Shown: positions 1 through 5,081 of the stretch, piece after piece
How positions within the stretch are numbered: position 1 is the stretch's first letter
Layout of the letters: every line of letters begins with the position of its first letter
Source of the DNA: Ruminococcus flavefaciens
Lineage (GTDB): Bacteria > Bacillota > Clostridia > Oscillospirales > Ruminococcaceae
Direction of reading: 5' to 3'
Length of the DNA stretch: 5,081 bases
Assembly: GCA_002350065.1 (NCBI GenBank)
Contig: DEDQ01000035.1
Coordinates: 1 to 5,081 of the forward strand
Translations under genes and position numbers: made by a program
Notes under the pieces: model-generated
The model's input: only the letters and a program-made list of their open reading frames with translations
Database searches by the model: none
Told to the model about the DNA's origin: nothing

Positions 1-15
1 GATCAGCAACCCCAT

Positions 16-47
16 AAGCTCCGTGGCAATAGCCGCGGAGTTTTTTT
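16..47 (+). terminator. Rho-independent terminator of an unseen upstream gene
   Basis: A 9-bp stem pairs CTCCGTGGC (19-27) with GCCGCGGAG (32-40), with one T:G wobble and an AATA loop. AAG (16-18) and the first Ts extend it slightly. Seven Ts (41-47) follow directly, the classic intrinsic terminator shape on the + strand. The - strand reading has no T-run after the hairpin, so it should end a + strand transcript entering from the left. The gene it serves is outside the window or ends within the first bases. The Shine-Dalgarno site of the next gene begins only 27 bases after the T-run. Confidence 0.88.
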
Positions 48-74
48 ATGCAAAAATTCGACCAGAACTTCACT

Positions 75-81
75 AAGGAGG
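75..81 (+). promoter_or_regulatory. Shine-Dalgarno site fixing the start of the small Cys-rich gene
   Basis: AAGGAGG lies 5 bases upstream of the ATG at 87. An in-frame ATG at 48 would add 13 residues, but it is fused to the T-run of the preceding terminator and has no ribosome binding site, so 87 is the real start. Confidence 0.9.
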
Positions 82-86
82 AAACT

Positions 87-449
87 ATGAAAAAATGGTA
101 TGACGAAGAATATAAATTCACTATTGAAGTGACCGGCTTCCTGCACAGCGATAAAACAGAAAGATACTGCCGCAACGGTGAGGAGATCGGCGACAAATAC
201 AACTGCACATACGGCTGTCCTGTCAATAAGGAAGGATATGGGATATGCTCCAAAACAATGATGATGCTCTATCCTTTAATGGAAGCGGTTCGCAGCGGCG
301 GAGACCTCGAAAATCTCGGCGGAGACAGCAAGTATTCCAAAACTGTAGTCTGTCCCGACGGCTGCGTGATATTCAGACTTACCGCGCGTCCCCTTGGAAA
401 CGAAAACTTCCATAAAGGCGGATTCTACGACTACCCCGACCAGACATGA
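87..449 (+). CDS. Small cysteine-rich TIGR04076-like protein, 120 aa
   Basis: This 120-residue soluble protein begins MKKWYDEEYKFTIEV and has no signal peptide or membrane segment. It resembles the TIGR04076 family of short conserved proteins of unknown function, common in Firmicutes; this is recognised from memory, not searched. Six cysteines lie at residues 28, 40, 44, 54, 89 and 93. They include two CxxxC pairs: C40-TYG-C44 and C89-PDG-C93, the latter followed by the VIFRL strand near the C-terminus. This spacing could suit a metal or Fe-S ligand set, but that is inference. The middle (residues 57-80) is a conserved-looking KTMMMLYPLMEAVRSGG stretch. Start chosen from the AAGGAGG site at 75-81. 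No convincing promoter is visible; the weak TGGCAA-17 bp-TATGCA at 24-52 lies inside the upstream terminator. Transcription by read-through is therefore possible. The gene converges on the GGDEF gene and shares its terminator. Confidence 0.85.
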   Translation: MKKWYDEEYKFTIEVTGFLHSDKTERYCRNGEEIGDKYNCTYGCPVNKEGYGICSKTMMMLYPLMEAVRSGGDLENLGGDSKYSKTVVCPDGCVIFRLTARPLGNENFHKGGFYDYPDQT

Positions 450-455
450 TAAAAT

Positions 456-495
456 GCCCCGAAGCAGCTTCTGACTGCCTCGGGGCTGAGTTTTT
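456..495. terminator. Shared bidirectional hairpin terminator
   Basis: GCCCCGA (456-462) pairs with TCGGGGC (480-486). After one A/C mismatch the stem continues as GCAG (464-467) with CTGC (475-478), closing a 7-base loop. On the + strand TGAG and then five Ts (491-495) follow. On the - strand the hairpin is followed by ATTTTATC. It sits between two convergent stop codons: TGA at 447-449 on + and TAA at 496-494 on -. It can therefore serve both genes, better on the + strand, where the T-run is longer though set off by four bases. Confidence 0.85.
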
Positions 496-2284
496 ATATA
501 AATGCCTGCTTTTTAAGCACTGATGTAATTATCTTTCCAAGCAGAGTAAGGTAGTTCATGTCCGATACCGACCACTTCTTGAAGCGGTCTATATAGCAGA
601 ACGAGACAAGTCCCTTTATCATGCTGTCCTCGGTCATGAGATACTGAACAGCACCGCCGATGTGCTCCTCTGTTAGCTGACGGAAGGCATTGTCCTCGCG
701 TCCTTCGAGCTCGTTTACGTTGTCGATAGCAAATACACCGTCACCGTTGAAATGCTCCGTATATCCGTCGCCGAAGAGATATTCAGCACTGCGCGATGCC
801 GCATTTCCGCAGCTCAGGATAAGTCCCATGTCTTTGCCCGAAAAGACGCATATATCATCGAGCCCGAACACCGCACGTATCTGTTCGAGCAGGACTGAAA
901 TATCCGGTATCCTGCCGAAAACAAGGCTTTCAGCAAGTGCAGATGCAAACGCGAGCTTCTCGGAGGTGTCCTTCTGTCCGCTGAGATATGCTATCCTGCT
1001 GCTCGGGTCCTTTTCTACGGGACCGTGTTTCTCGACATCATATATCACGTAACGGTTCTGACCCTTCTGCTGAGCGATATACAGAGCCTTGTCCGCCTGC
1101 ATGAAGAGTTCTTCATAGTTCTCGCTGTCCTTTGGATATGTCGAAACTCCCATAGAGCACGTAACACGAAAGTCCTCGAAGCGCTCGCCGAATGCGAGCT
1201 CGGTGTTAGTCCTTATGGCACGGAGAATGCCGCGCAGGTCCTCCTCGTTGCGTGTATTCTCGAGAACTATCAGGAAGTCGCCGCCGCTGATACGTCCGGC
1301 AAATCCGCGGGTGCCTATCTGCTTCTTGACGATATTCGCAATGGTATAGATGACCTCATCTCCGAAGAGATGACCGTATCCGGTGTTTATATCCGTGAAA
1401 TTGTCGATGTCGAGTATAACAAGGTTAACGTCATGTCCCGGCTTTGAGGCAAGGATATCCATAGCAAACGATGTTACGGTACGCTTGTTAAGAAGTCCGG
1501 AGAGAGAATCCTTATTCGCCTCAAGTGCGAGATTGATGTCCTTAGCCTTCTGACGTGCATTTATAACGGAGATAAGTCCGCTCACCTTTCTCACATCGGG
1601 AGCGTCATACCGCGTTATACCGCGAAAAAGGCACATTTCCCTGTTCTTGCCGGCAGTCAGTATCGACGACTCGAATTCGTAATCAAAGCGGTAAACGCCG
1701 TTCTTGATGTCACGGCAGAGAGTATTGAAAGTCTCGATATATCTCGAAAGCACCCAACCGCTGTCCACCGCCTTTTTCTGCCACTTATCGAGCTCCTCGT
1801 CCGCAAGGACTATCTCACGGCAGCAGTCGAACATATAAATGCGGATATGCCTTGTCTGGAAGCTGTACTCAAACGCAAGGTCAGACATAAGGCTGAGGAT
1901 ATAGCGGTACTCGCTCAGGCGGCTCGTGCTCGACTGAGACATTCCCTCGAGTGAAAAAACGTCGCTTAATTCGATAGAATAGAGCTCGGATTCTCCCCTT
2001 CCGGAAATAAGCCTAACGGAAGCAAGTATCCAGCGGGGTTCGCCGTTCACGCCTTTCATGCGTATGACAGTGCGGAGAGTAACTCCCGCAGTGACCTTAT
2101 TTATGCACTCCTCGAGCCGTGGAAAATCCTGCTCGTCGATAGTTCGTCTTATTGAATATGTAACATCGTTTCCGAAATAGCTGAAAAACGCCTCATTGCC
2201 GGTCTGCGTGTGCAGACTTCTGTCGACGATGACGCTGCCGACGGAATAAAGCTGCTTTCCGGAAGATAAAAGATTCACGTCCAA
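494..2284 (-). CDS. PAS-PAS-GGDEF-GAF signalling protein with degenerate SGGDF motif
   Basis: Counting from the TTG at 2284-2282 the protein is 596 aa, with no membrane segment, so probably cytoplasmic. Domains: PAS-like fold about 14-109; second PAS-like region about 124-244, running into a signalling helix; GGDEF domain about 259-416; GAF-like domain about 455-594. GGDEF hallmarks seen: DSLSGLLNKR (259), metal-site DIDNF (292-296), INTGYGHLFGDE, SMGVSTYP (377-384) and DKALYIAQQKGQNRY (398-412). The active-site loop reads RI-SGGDF (333-337) where GG(D/E)EF is expected: the catalytic third position is Gly and the fourth is Asp. No RxxD inhibitory site precedes it and there is no EAL domain. 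Active family members make c-di-GMP from two GTP; this one may instead be a GTP- or c-di-GMP-related regulator without cyclase activity. Start: GAGGTGA ends 5 bases before the TTG and a good promoter lies just upstream. A longer reading from GTG at 2362 would translate through that promoter. GTG at 2278 is the other candidate start. Confidence 0.88.
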   Translation of the reverse strand: MDVNLLSSGKQLYSVGSVIVDRSLHTQTGNEAFFSYFGNDVTYSIRRTIDEQDFPRLEECINKVTAGVTLRTVIRMKGVNGEPRWILASVRLISGRGESELYSIELSDVFSLEGMSQSSTSRLSEYRYILSLMSDLAFEYSFQTRHIRIYMFDCCREIVLADEELDKWQKKAVDSGWVLSRYIETFNTLCRDIKNGVYRFDYEFESSILTAGKNREMCLFRGITRYDAPDVRKVSGLISVINARQKAKDINLALEANKDSLSGLLNKRTVTSFAMDILASKPGHDVNLVILDIDNFTDINTGYGHLFGDEVIYTIANIVKKQIGTRGFAGRISGGDFLIVLENTRNEEDLRGILRAIRTNTELAFGERFEDFRVTCSMGVSTYPKDSENYEELFMQADKALYIAQQKGQNRYVIYDVEKHGPVEKDPSSRIAYLSGQKDTSEKLAFASALAESLVFGRIPDISVLLEQIRAVFGLDDICVFSGKDMGLILSCGNAASRSAEYLFGDGYTEHFNGDGVFAIDNVNELEGREDNAFRQLTEEHIGGAVQYLMTEDSMIKGLVSFCYIDRFKKWSVSDMNYLTLLGKIITSVLKKQAFI

Positions 2285-2289
2285 ATAGA

Positions 2290-2296
2290 TCACCTC
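2290..2296 (-). promoter_or_regulatory. Shine-Dalgarno site selecting a TTG start
   Basis: On the - strand GAGGTGA is followed by 5 bases and then TTG (2284-2282). No ATG is available nearby in frame. The next in-frame candidate, GTG at 2278-2276, is 11 bases from the site, so TTG fits best. Confidence 0.7.
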
Positions 2297-2297
2297 A

Positions 2298-2317
2298 CTA
2301 TTATAATAAGTATAGCA
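2298..2317. repeat. AT-rich promoter element, copy 1 (shared with pflB)
   Basis: On the + strand this reads CTATTATAATAAGTATAGCA. The pflB promoter has CTATTATAAGTATAGCA at 3785-3801, identical apart from a 3-base TAA difference. Here the element covers the - strand extended -10 and the transcript start of the GGDEF gene. It may be a shared operator, or only similarity forced by overlapping -10 boxes in AT-rich DNA. Confidence 0.45.
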
Positions 2318-2337
2318 TAATACAGGCAAAATAGCAA
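2309..2337 (-). promoter_or_regulatory. Sigma-A-type promoter of the GGDEF gene
   Basis: On the - strand: -35 TTGCTA (2337-2332), 17-bp spacer, -10 TATACT (2314-2309), with an extended -10 TGC just before it. The predicted transcript start is near 2302, giving a leader of only about 18 bases before the TTG start. Nothing else in the leader suggests a riboswitch. Confidence 0.75.
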
Positions 2338-2383
2338 GATTTAAATATTTCTCACTGTTCACAAAAAATTAACATTTATATAG

Positions 2384-2412
2384 GTGACTTTGACATGATA
2401 CTGGTGTATAAT
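2384..2412 (+). promoter_or_regulatory. Promoter of the AI-2E family transporter gene
   Basis: The -10 is a perfect TATAAT (2407-2412). A -35 of GTGACT (2384-2389) matches TTGACA at 4 of 6 positions with a 17-bp spacer. A perfect TTGACA at 2390-2395 overlaps it but is only 11 bp from the -10, too close to act with it. The predicted transcript start is near 2419, giving a leader of about 49 bases to the ATG at 2468. It diverges from the GGDEF promoter, with 46 bp between the two -35 boxes. Confidence 0.65.
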
Positions 2413-2435
2413 TAAAGTGAATAATAATATCTCAC

Positions 2436-2459
2436 AGGAGGCGCGGCTCGCTACGCCGC
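2436..2459 (+). promoter_or_regulatory. Shine-Dalgarno site plus bridging hairpin in the transporter leader
   Basis: A perfect AGGAGG lies at 2436-2441, but the nearest in-frame ATG starts at 2468, 26 bases later, much too far for normal initiation. Between them GCGGC (2443-2447) and GCCGC (2455-2459) form a 5-bp all-GC stem with a 7-base loop. Folding it leaves 1 + 8 = 9 unpaired bases between AGGAGG and ATG, a normal spacing. An alternative stem, GGCG (2440-2443) with CGCC (2454-2457), would instead cover the end of the ribosome site. The functional reading is inference. Confidence 0.5.
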
Positions 2460-2467
2460 ATCACGTC

Positions 2468-3700
2468 ATGGAAAAGAAAGAATTCAAACGCTACATAGTC
2501 ATCGCAGTTCTTGCGGTAGCAGTCTGCTTCATTGTGCAGAATTTCGCCGTATTCACCAAAGTGATCTCAGCCGCTCTCGGAGCGCTCTATCCCCTCGCCC
2601 TCGGAGCTGTAATGGCTTACATCATAAACATAATAATGAAATGGTACGAGGAACACTACTTCCCCAAAAAGGACACAAAATTCATCACGGCTTCACGCCG
2701 TCCGGTCGCGCTTGTGCTTTCGCTTCTCAGCGTTGCTGCGATCTGCGCACTGGTGCTGAATATCATCGTCCCTGAGATAATCAACGCCGTAAAGCTCATA
2801 AGTCTGAAGCTCCCGCCTCTCTTCAACGACGCGAAGGTGTTCATTCTCAAAAAGCTCGGCGAGTACCCAGAATTGCAGCAACAGGCAAGCGATCTCCTCA
2901 ACGAGTTCGACTTCAAGGAGCTCGACTGGGCTTCCCTCACAGAAAAGCTTTCCGACTTCCTCAAAAACGGCGTATTCAGCTTCATCAGCTCGGCAGTCGG
3001 CTTCCTCGGAGCTATCGTCAGCACGACCACAAACTACGTTCTCGCGTTTATTTTCGCTATATATCTTCTCCTGCGCAAGCCTAAGCTCCAGAACGACCTC
3101 AACCGCGTTCAGCGCGCCTATTTCAGTGAGACCTTCAACTGCAAGTTCGCTCACATATGCAGAACAGCTCACGAATGCTTCCGCAATTTCTTCGTCGGAC
3201 AGTTCGTCGAGGCGATAATACTCGGCTCGCTCTGCTTCATAGGCATGAGGATACTCAAGCTCCCCTACGCCGCAATGAGCGGCACTCTTGTCGGAGTTAC
3301 AGCTCTTATCCCGATAGTCGGAGCTTTCATCGGTGCCGGCGTGAGCGCTTTCATAATCATGACCGAAAACCCGATGCAGGCGCTTATCTTCATCATCTTC
3401 CTGATAATCCTTCAGCAGTTCGAGGGCAATATCATCTATCCGAAGGTAGTCGGCGATTCGATAGGTCTGCCGGGAATATGGGTCCTCGCCGCTGTAACGG
3501 TCGGAGGCGGACTTTTCGGCATCGTCGGAATGCTCATAGGAGTTCCCCTCGCGGCAACGATATACAAGCTCTCATTTGACGTTCTCGAAGCACGCGAGAA
3601 AAAGCTTGGGATCTTCGTTCCGGCACCAGTCGAAAAAAAGCCAGAAAAAAAGATAAAGAAGCCGCGTGTAAAAAATCCTCCCAAAAGCGCCAAAAAGTGA
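2468..3700 (+). CDS. AI-2E family transporter (PF01594-type membrane protein)
   Basis: From the ATG at 2468 this is a 410-aa polytopic membrane protein of the AI-2E/PerM/YtvI family. Known members export small molecules such as autoinducer-2 or move Na+/H+; the substrate here cannot be read from sequence. Hydrophobic segments lie at about 9-29, 34-57, 77-102, 170-202, 242-263, 270-297, 303-320 and 336-367. A soluble loop (about 105-165) follows the third, as usual for the family. Family motifs seen: LIPIVGAFIG (280-289), EGNIIYPKVVG (319-329) and GLPGIWVLAAV (333-343), followed by a Gly-rich GGGLFGIVGMLIGVPLAA segment. The C-terminal tail of about 33 residues (378-410) is Lys/Pro-rich and strongly basic, longer than in compact members of about 350 aa. 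An in-frame GTG at 2417 would add 17 residues but precedes the predicted transcript start and lacks a ribosome site. No strong terminator follows, so some read-through toward pflB is possible. Confidence 0.9.
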   Translation: MEKKEFKRYIVIAVLAVAVCFIVQNFAVFTKVISAALGALYPLALGAVMAYIINIIMKWYEEHYFPKKDTKFITASRRPVALVLSLLSVAAICALVLNIIVPEIINAVKLISLKLPPLFNDAKVFILKKLGEYPELQQQASDLLNEFDFKELDWASLTEKLSDFLKNGVFSFISSAVGFLGAIVSTTTNYVLAFIFAIYLLLRKPKLQNDLNRVQRAYFSETFNCKFAHICRTAHECFRNFFVGQFVEAIILGSLCFIGMRILKLPYAAMSGTLVGVTALIPIVGAFIGAGVSAFIIMTENPMQALIFIIFLIILQQFEGNIIYPKVVGDSIGLPGIWVLAAVTVGGGLFGIVGMLIGVPLAATIYKLSFDVLEAREKKLGIFVPAPVEKKPEKKIKKPRVKNPPKSAKK

Positions 3701-3762
3701 GTCGTTGTCTAATTGACTAAAAAATAACATAATTAGTTTTCATATTTGAGCGAGTCCCAAGA
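3701..3762. other. Intergenic spacer with a weak AT-only inverted repeat
   Basis: CTAATT (3709-3714) and AATTAG (3731-3736) could pair across a 16-base loop, followed by TTTT. With no G:C-rich stem this is a poor terminator. I see no gene, no second promoter and no GC-rich hairpin here, so how the transporter transcript ends is unclear. Confidence 0.4.
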
Positions 3763-3780
3763 TTGACAATTTTTAATCAA
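3763..3780. promoter_or_regulatory. Candidate Rex (NADH/NAD+ sensor) operator over the -35 box
   Basis: TTGACAA-TTTT-TAATCAA has the 7-4-7 layout of the clostridial Rex site TTGTTAAnnnnTTAACAA and matches 10 of its 14 defined bases. Rex is known to repress fermentation genes in Clostridia when NADH is low. The site overlaps the -35 box, where a repressor would block polymerase. The TTGACA part is also demanded by the promoter, so some of the match is not independent. No rex gene is in the window. Confidence 0.35.
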
Positions 3781-3791
3781 TGTGCTATTAT
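3763..3791 (+). promoter_or_regulatory. Strong sigma-A-type promoter of pflB
   Basis: Perfect -35 TTGACA (3763-3768), 17-bp spacer, -10 TATTAT (3786-3791), with an extended -10 TGC at 3783-3785. The predicted transcript start is near 3798, leaving a leader of about 31 bases. This strength fits a highly expressed fermentation enzyme. Both core elements overlap candidate operator sequences, at 3763-3780 and 3783-3801. Confidence 0.85.
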
Positions 3792-3801
3792 AAGTATAGC
3801 A
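3783..3801. repeat. Inverted repeat over the pflB -10, copy 2 of the shared element
   Basis: TGCTAT (3783-3788) and ATAGCA (3796-3801) are perfect 6-bp inverted arms around a 7-base centre, covering the extended -10 and the predicted transcript start. Bases 3785-3801 match the GGDEF promoter element at 2298-2317 except for three bases. The position would suit a repressor; no known regulator motif is recognised. Confidence 0.45.
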
Positions 3802-3811
3802 AATATTCAAT

Positions 3812-3818
3812 AAAGGAG
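3812..3818 (+). promoter_or_regulatory. Shine-Dalgarno site of pflB
   Basis: AAAGGAG lies 10 bases before the ATG at 3829, confirming that start. Confidence 0.85.
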
Positions 3819-3828
3819 TCCTGATAGT

Positions 3829-5081
3829 ATGTTACATTATCTCAAAGAATTTCCCAAGGAATGGGAAGGCTTTACCACAGGCAGATGGAGCAATACTTCT
3901 GTTAACGTCCGCGATTTCATCAAGAAGAATTATACCCCATATGACGGCGATGAAAGCTTCCTCGAAGGTCCTACAGAGGCTACAAAAAAGCTCTGGGAGC
4001 AGATACTCGACCTCTCTAAGCAGGAGCGCGAAGCAGGCGGCGTTCTCGACATGGACACCAAAATAATCTCGACTATTACTTCTCACGACGCAGGCTACCT
4101 CAATAAGGACCTCGAACAGATAGTTGGTCTTCAGACGGACAAGCCTTTCAAGCGCGCATTACAGCCCTTCGGCGGTATCCGTATGGCTCAGCAGGCTTGC
4201 AAGGAGTACGGCTTTGAGGTCGACCCCGAAGTAGTTGAGATATTCACAAAATACAGAAAGACCCACAATCAGGGCGTTTTCGACGCTTACACCCCTGAGA
4301 TGCGCCTTGCACGTCACTCCGCTATCCTCACCGGTCTCCCGGACGCTTACGGCAGAGGTCGTATCATCGGCGATTACCGCCGCGTTGCTCTCTACGGCAT
4401 CGACATACTCATACAGGACAAAAAACACCAGATAGAGACCTCACTCGTGAGAATGACCTCCAAGAATATCCGTCTCCGCGAGGAGCTTGCCGAGCAGGTA
4501 CGAGCTCTCGAGGAGCTGAAAAAGCTCGGTGACATCTACGGCTTCGACATCTCCAAGCCAGCTGCAAACGCTAAGGAAGCCGTTCAGTGGCTGTATTTCG
4601 GCTACCTCGCAGCGGTCAAGGAGCAGAACGGCGCGGCTATGTCACTCGGACGTACTTCTACATTCCTCGACATCTATATCCAGCGCGACCTCGAGCGCGG
4701 TCTCATCACTGAGAAGCAGGCTCAGGAGCTTATCGACCACTTCATCATGAAGCTCCGTATCGTAAAATTTGCACGTACTCCCGAGTACAATTCTCTCTTC
4801 TCCGGCGACCCGACATGGATAACAGAGTCTATCGGCGGCGTTGATGTTGACGGTCACCACCTCGTTACAAAGAACAGCTTCCGCTATCTCCATACTCTCG
4901 AGAACCTCGGAACTGCTCCCGAGCCGAACATGACAGTCCTCTGGTCGACCAAGCTCCCCCGCAGCTTCAAGAGATACTGCGCTAAAATTTCTATCCAGAC
5001 CTCATCTATCCAGTACGAGAACGATGATATGATGCGTGTTGTTCACGGTGATGACTACGCTATCGCCTGCTGTGTATCCTC
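3829..5081 (+). CDS. pflB: Pyruvate formate-lyase (formate C-acetyltransferase), 5' part
   Basis: This glycyl-radical enzyme converts pyruvate and CoA to acetyl-CoA and formate in the cytoplasm during anaerobic fermentation. The window holds 417 complete codons and two further bases. The family is about 750-760 aa, so roughly the last 45%, including the glycine-radical loop, lies beyond the edge. The sequence is canonical throughout. It has [20 protein letters not shown] and then [16 protein letters not shown], whose Arg176 matches the pyruvate-binding Arg176 of E. coli PflB. It also has [14 protein letters not shown], with the active-site Trp, then PEPNMTVLW and [19 protein letters not shown] carries the catalytic Cys pair C414-C415 (5068-5073), equivalent to E. 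coli C418-C419. This separates it from glycerol dehydratase and choline lyase relatives, which have a single Cys. The start is fixed by AAAGGAG at 3812-3818 and its own promoter. The activating enzyme pflA often follows pflB, but this cannot be seen here. The truncation is a window effect, with no frameshift. Confidence 0.97.
   Translation, partial: MLHYLKEFPKEWEGFTTGRWSNTSVNVRDFIKKNYTPYDGDESFLEGPTEATKKLWEQILDLSKQEREAGGVLDMDTKIISTITSHDAGYLNKDLEQIVGLQTDKPFKRALQPFGGIRMAQQACKEYGFEVDPEVVEIFTKYRKTHNQGVFDAYTPEMRLARHSAILTGLPDAYGRGRIIGDYRRVALYGIDILIQDKKHQIETSLVRMTSKNIRLREELAEQVRALEELKKLGDIYGFDISKPAANAKEAVQWLYFGYLAAVKEQNGAAMSLGRTSTFLDIYIQRDLERGLITEKQAQELIDHFIMKLRIVKFARTPEYNSLFSGDPTWITESIGGVDVDGHHLVTKNSFRYLHTLENLGTAPEPNMTVLWSTKLPRSFKRYCAKISIQTSSIQYENDDMMRVVHGDDYAIACCVS

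Noticed and set aside
690..1447. Two + strand open frames (690-1052 and 1025-1447) opposite the GGDEF gene
   Set aside because: They lie antisense within a gene with clear domain motifs, have no ribosome site or recognisable protein, and are rich in Ser/Pro/Arg as expected of shadow frames.
2390..2412. TTGACA (2390-2395) as the -35 of the transporter promoter
   Set aside because: It is only 11 bp from the TATAAT, and no good -10 lies 16-18 bp downstream of it; GTGACT at 2384 gives correct spacing instead.
2417..2467. GTG at 2417 as the transporter start
   Set aside because: It lies at about -2 relative to the predicted transcript start and has no ribosome site. A leaderless start remains a remote possibility.
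2656..3693. Open frames antisense to or frame-shifted within the transporter gene
   Set aside because: Shadows of a confidently identified membrane protein, with biased compositions and no start signals.
3709..3740. CTAATT/AATTAG inverted repeat as the transporter's terminator
   Set aside because: Only A:T pairs with a 16-base loop and a short T-run; too weak to call.
3793..3821. A - strand promoter at pflB using TGCTATACT-type -10
   Set aside because: The -10 and TGC match, but the 17-bp-distant -35 would be GGACTC and no gene lies on that side in that direction.
3832..4893. Several short open frames overlapping pflB on both strands
   Set aside because: The pflB frame is continuous and canonical; these are by-products of its codon usage.
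1..5081. CRISPR arrays, transposons, tRNA, rRNA, riboswitches, attachment sites
   Set aside because: Both strands and all gaps were read; no spaced repeats, transposase frame, cloverleaf or long structured leader was found.

Overview
The window looks like ordinary chromosomal sequence from an anaerobic, Gram-positive Clostridia-type bacterium. The gene content and protein style suggest Oscillospiraceae/Ruminococcus; this is inferred from protein character, since no search was possible. Supporting signs are strong AGGAGG-type Shine-Dalgarno sites, TTGACA/TATAAT-type promoters, a fermentative pyruvate formate-lyase, a GGDEF protein of the style common in gut and rumen Clostridia, and a small Cys-rich TIGR04076-like protein.

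Layout. Bases 16-47 hold a strong terminator for an unseen upstream + strand gene. It is followed at once by a small + strand gene (87-449, 120 aa, six cysteines). This gene converges on a long - strand gene (494-2284), and the two share one hairpin terminator (456-495). The - strand gene encodes a cytoplasmic PAS-PAS-GGDEF-GAF signalling protein whose GGDEF signature is degenerate (SGGDF). Its promoter (2309-2337, - strand) diverges from that of an AI-2E-family membrane transporter (2468-3700, + strand). In that transporter's leader a small GC hairpin sits between the Shine-Dalgarno site and the ATG. After a 128-bp gap with no clear terminator comes pflB (3829 to the window end), with its own near-consensus promoter. 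The window edge cuts pflB just after the catalytic Cys-Cys pair.

How the genes fit together. There is no multi-gene operon here: four genes, each with its own or an unclear signal. pflB is central fermentation (pyruvate + CoA to acetyl-CoA + formate). The GGDEF protein is probably a sensor or c-di-GMP/GTP-related regulator, possibly without cyclase activity. The transporter belongs to a family that exports small molecules or ions. The most notable regulatory observation is that the promoters of the GGDEF gene and of pflB carry nearly the same AT-rich element. The pflB -35 region also overlaps an 18-bp Rex-like site.

I see no mobile element, CRISPR array, tRNA, rRNA or riboswitch. No gene-free stretch exceeds 300 bases. 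I found no convincing new multi-gene system; the findings are mostly unusual regulatory details and one degenerate catalytic motif.
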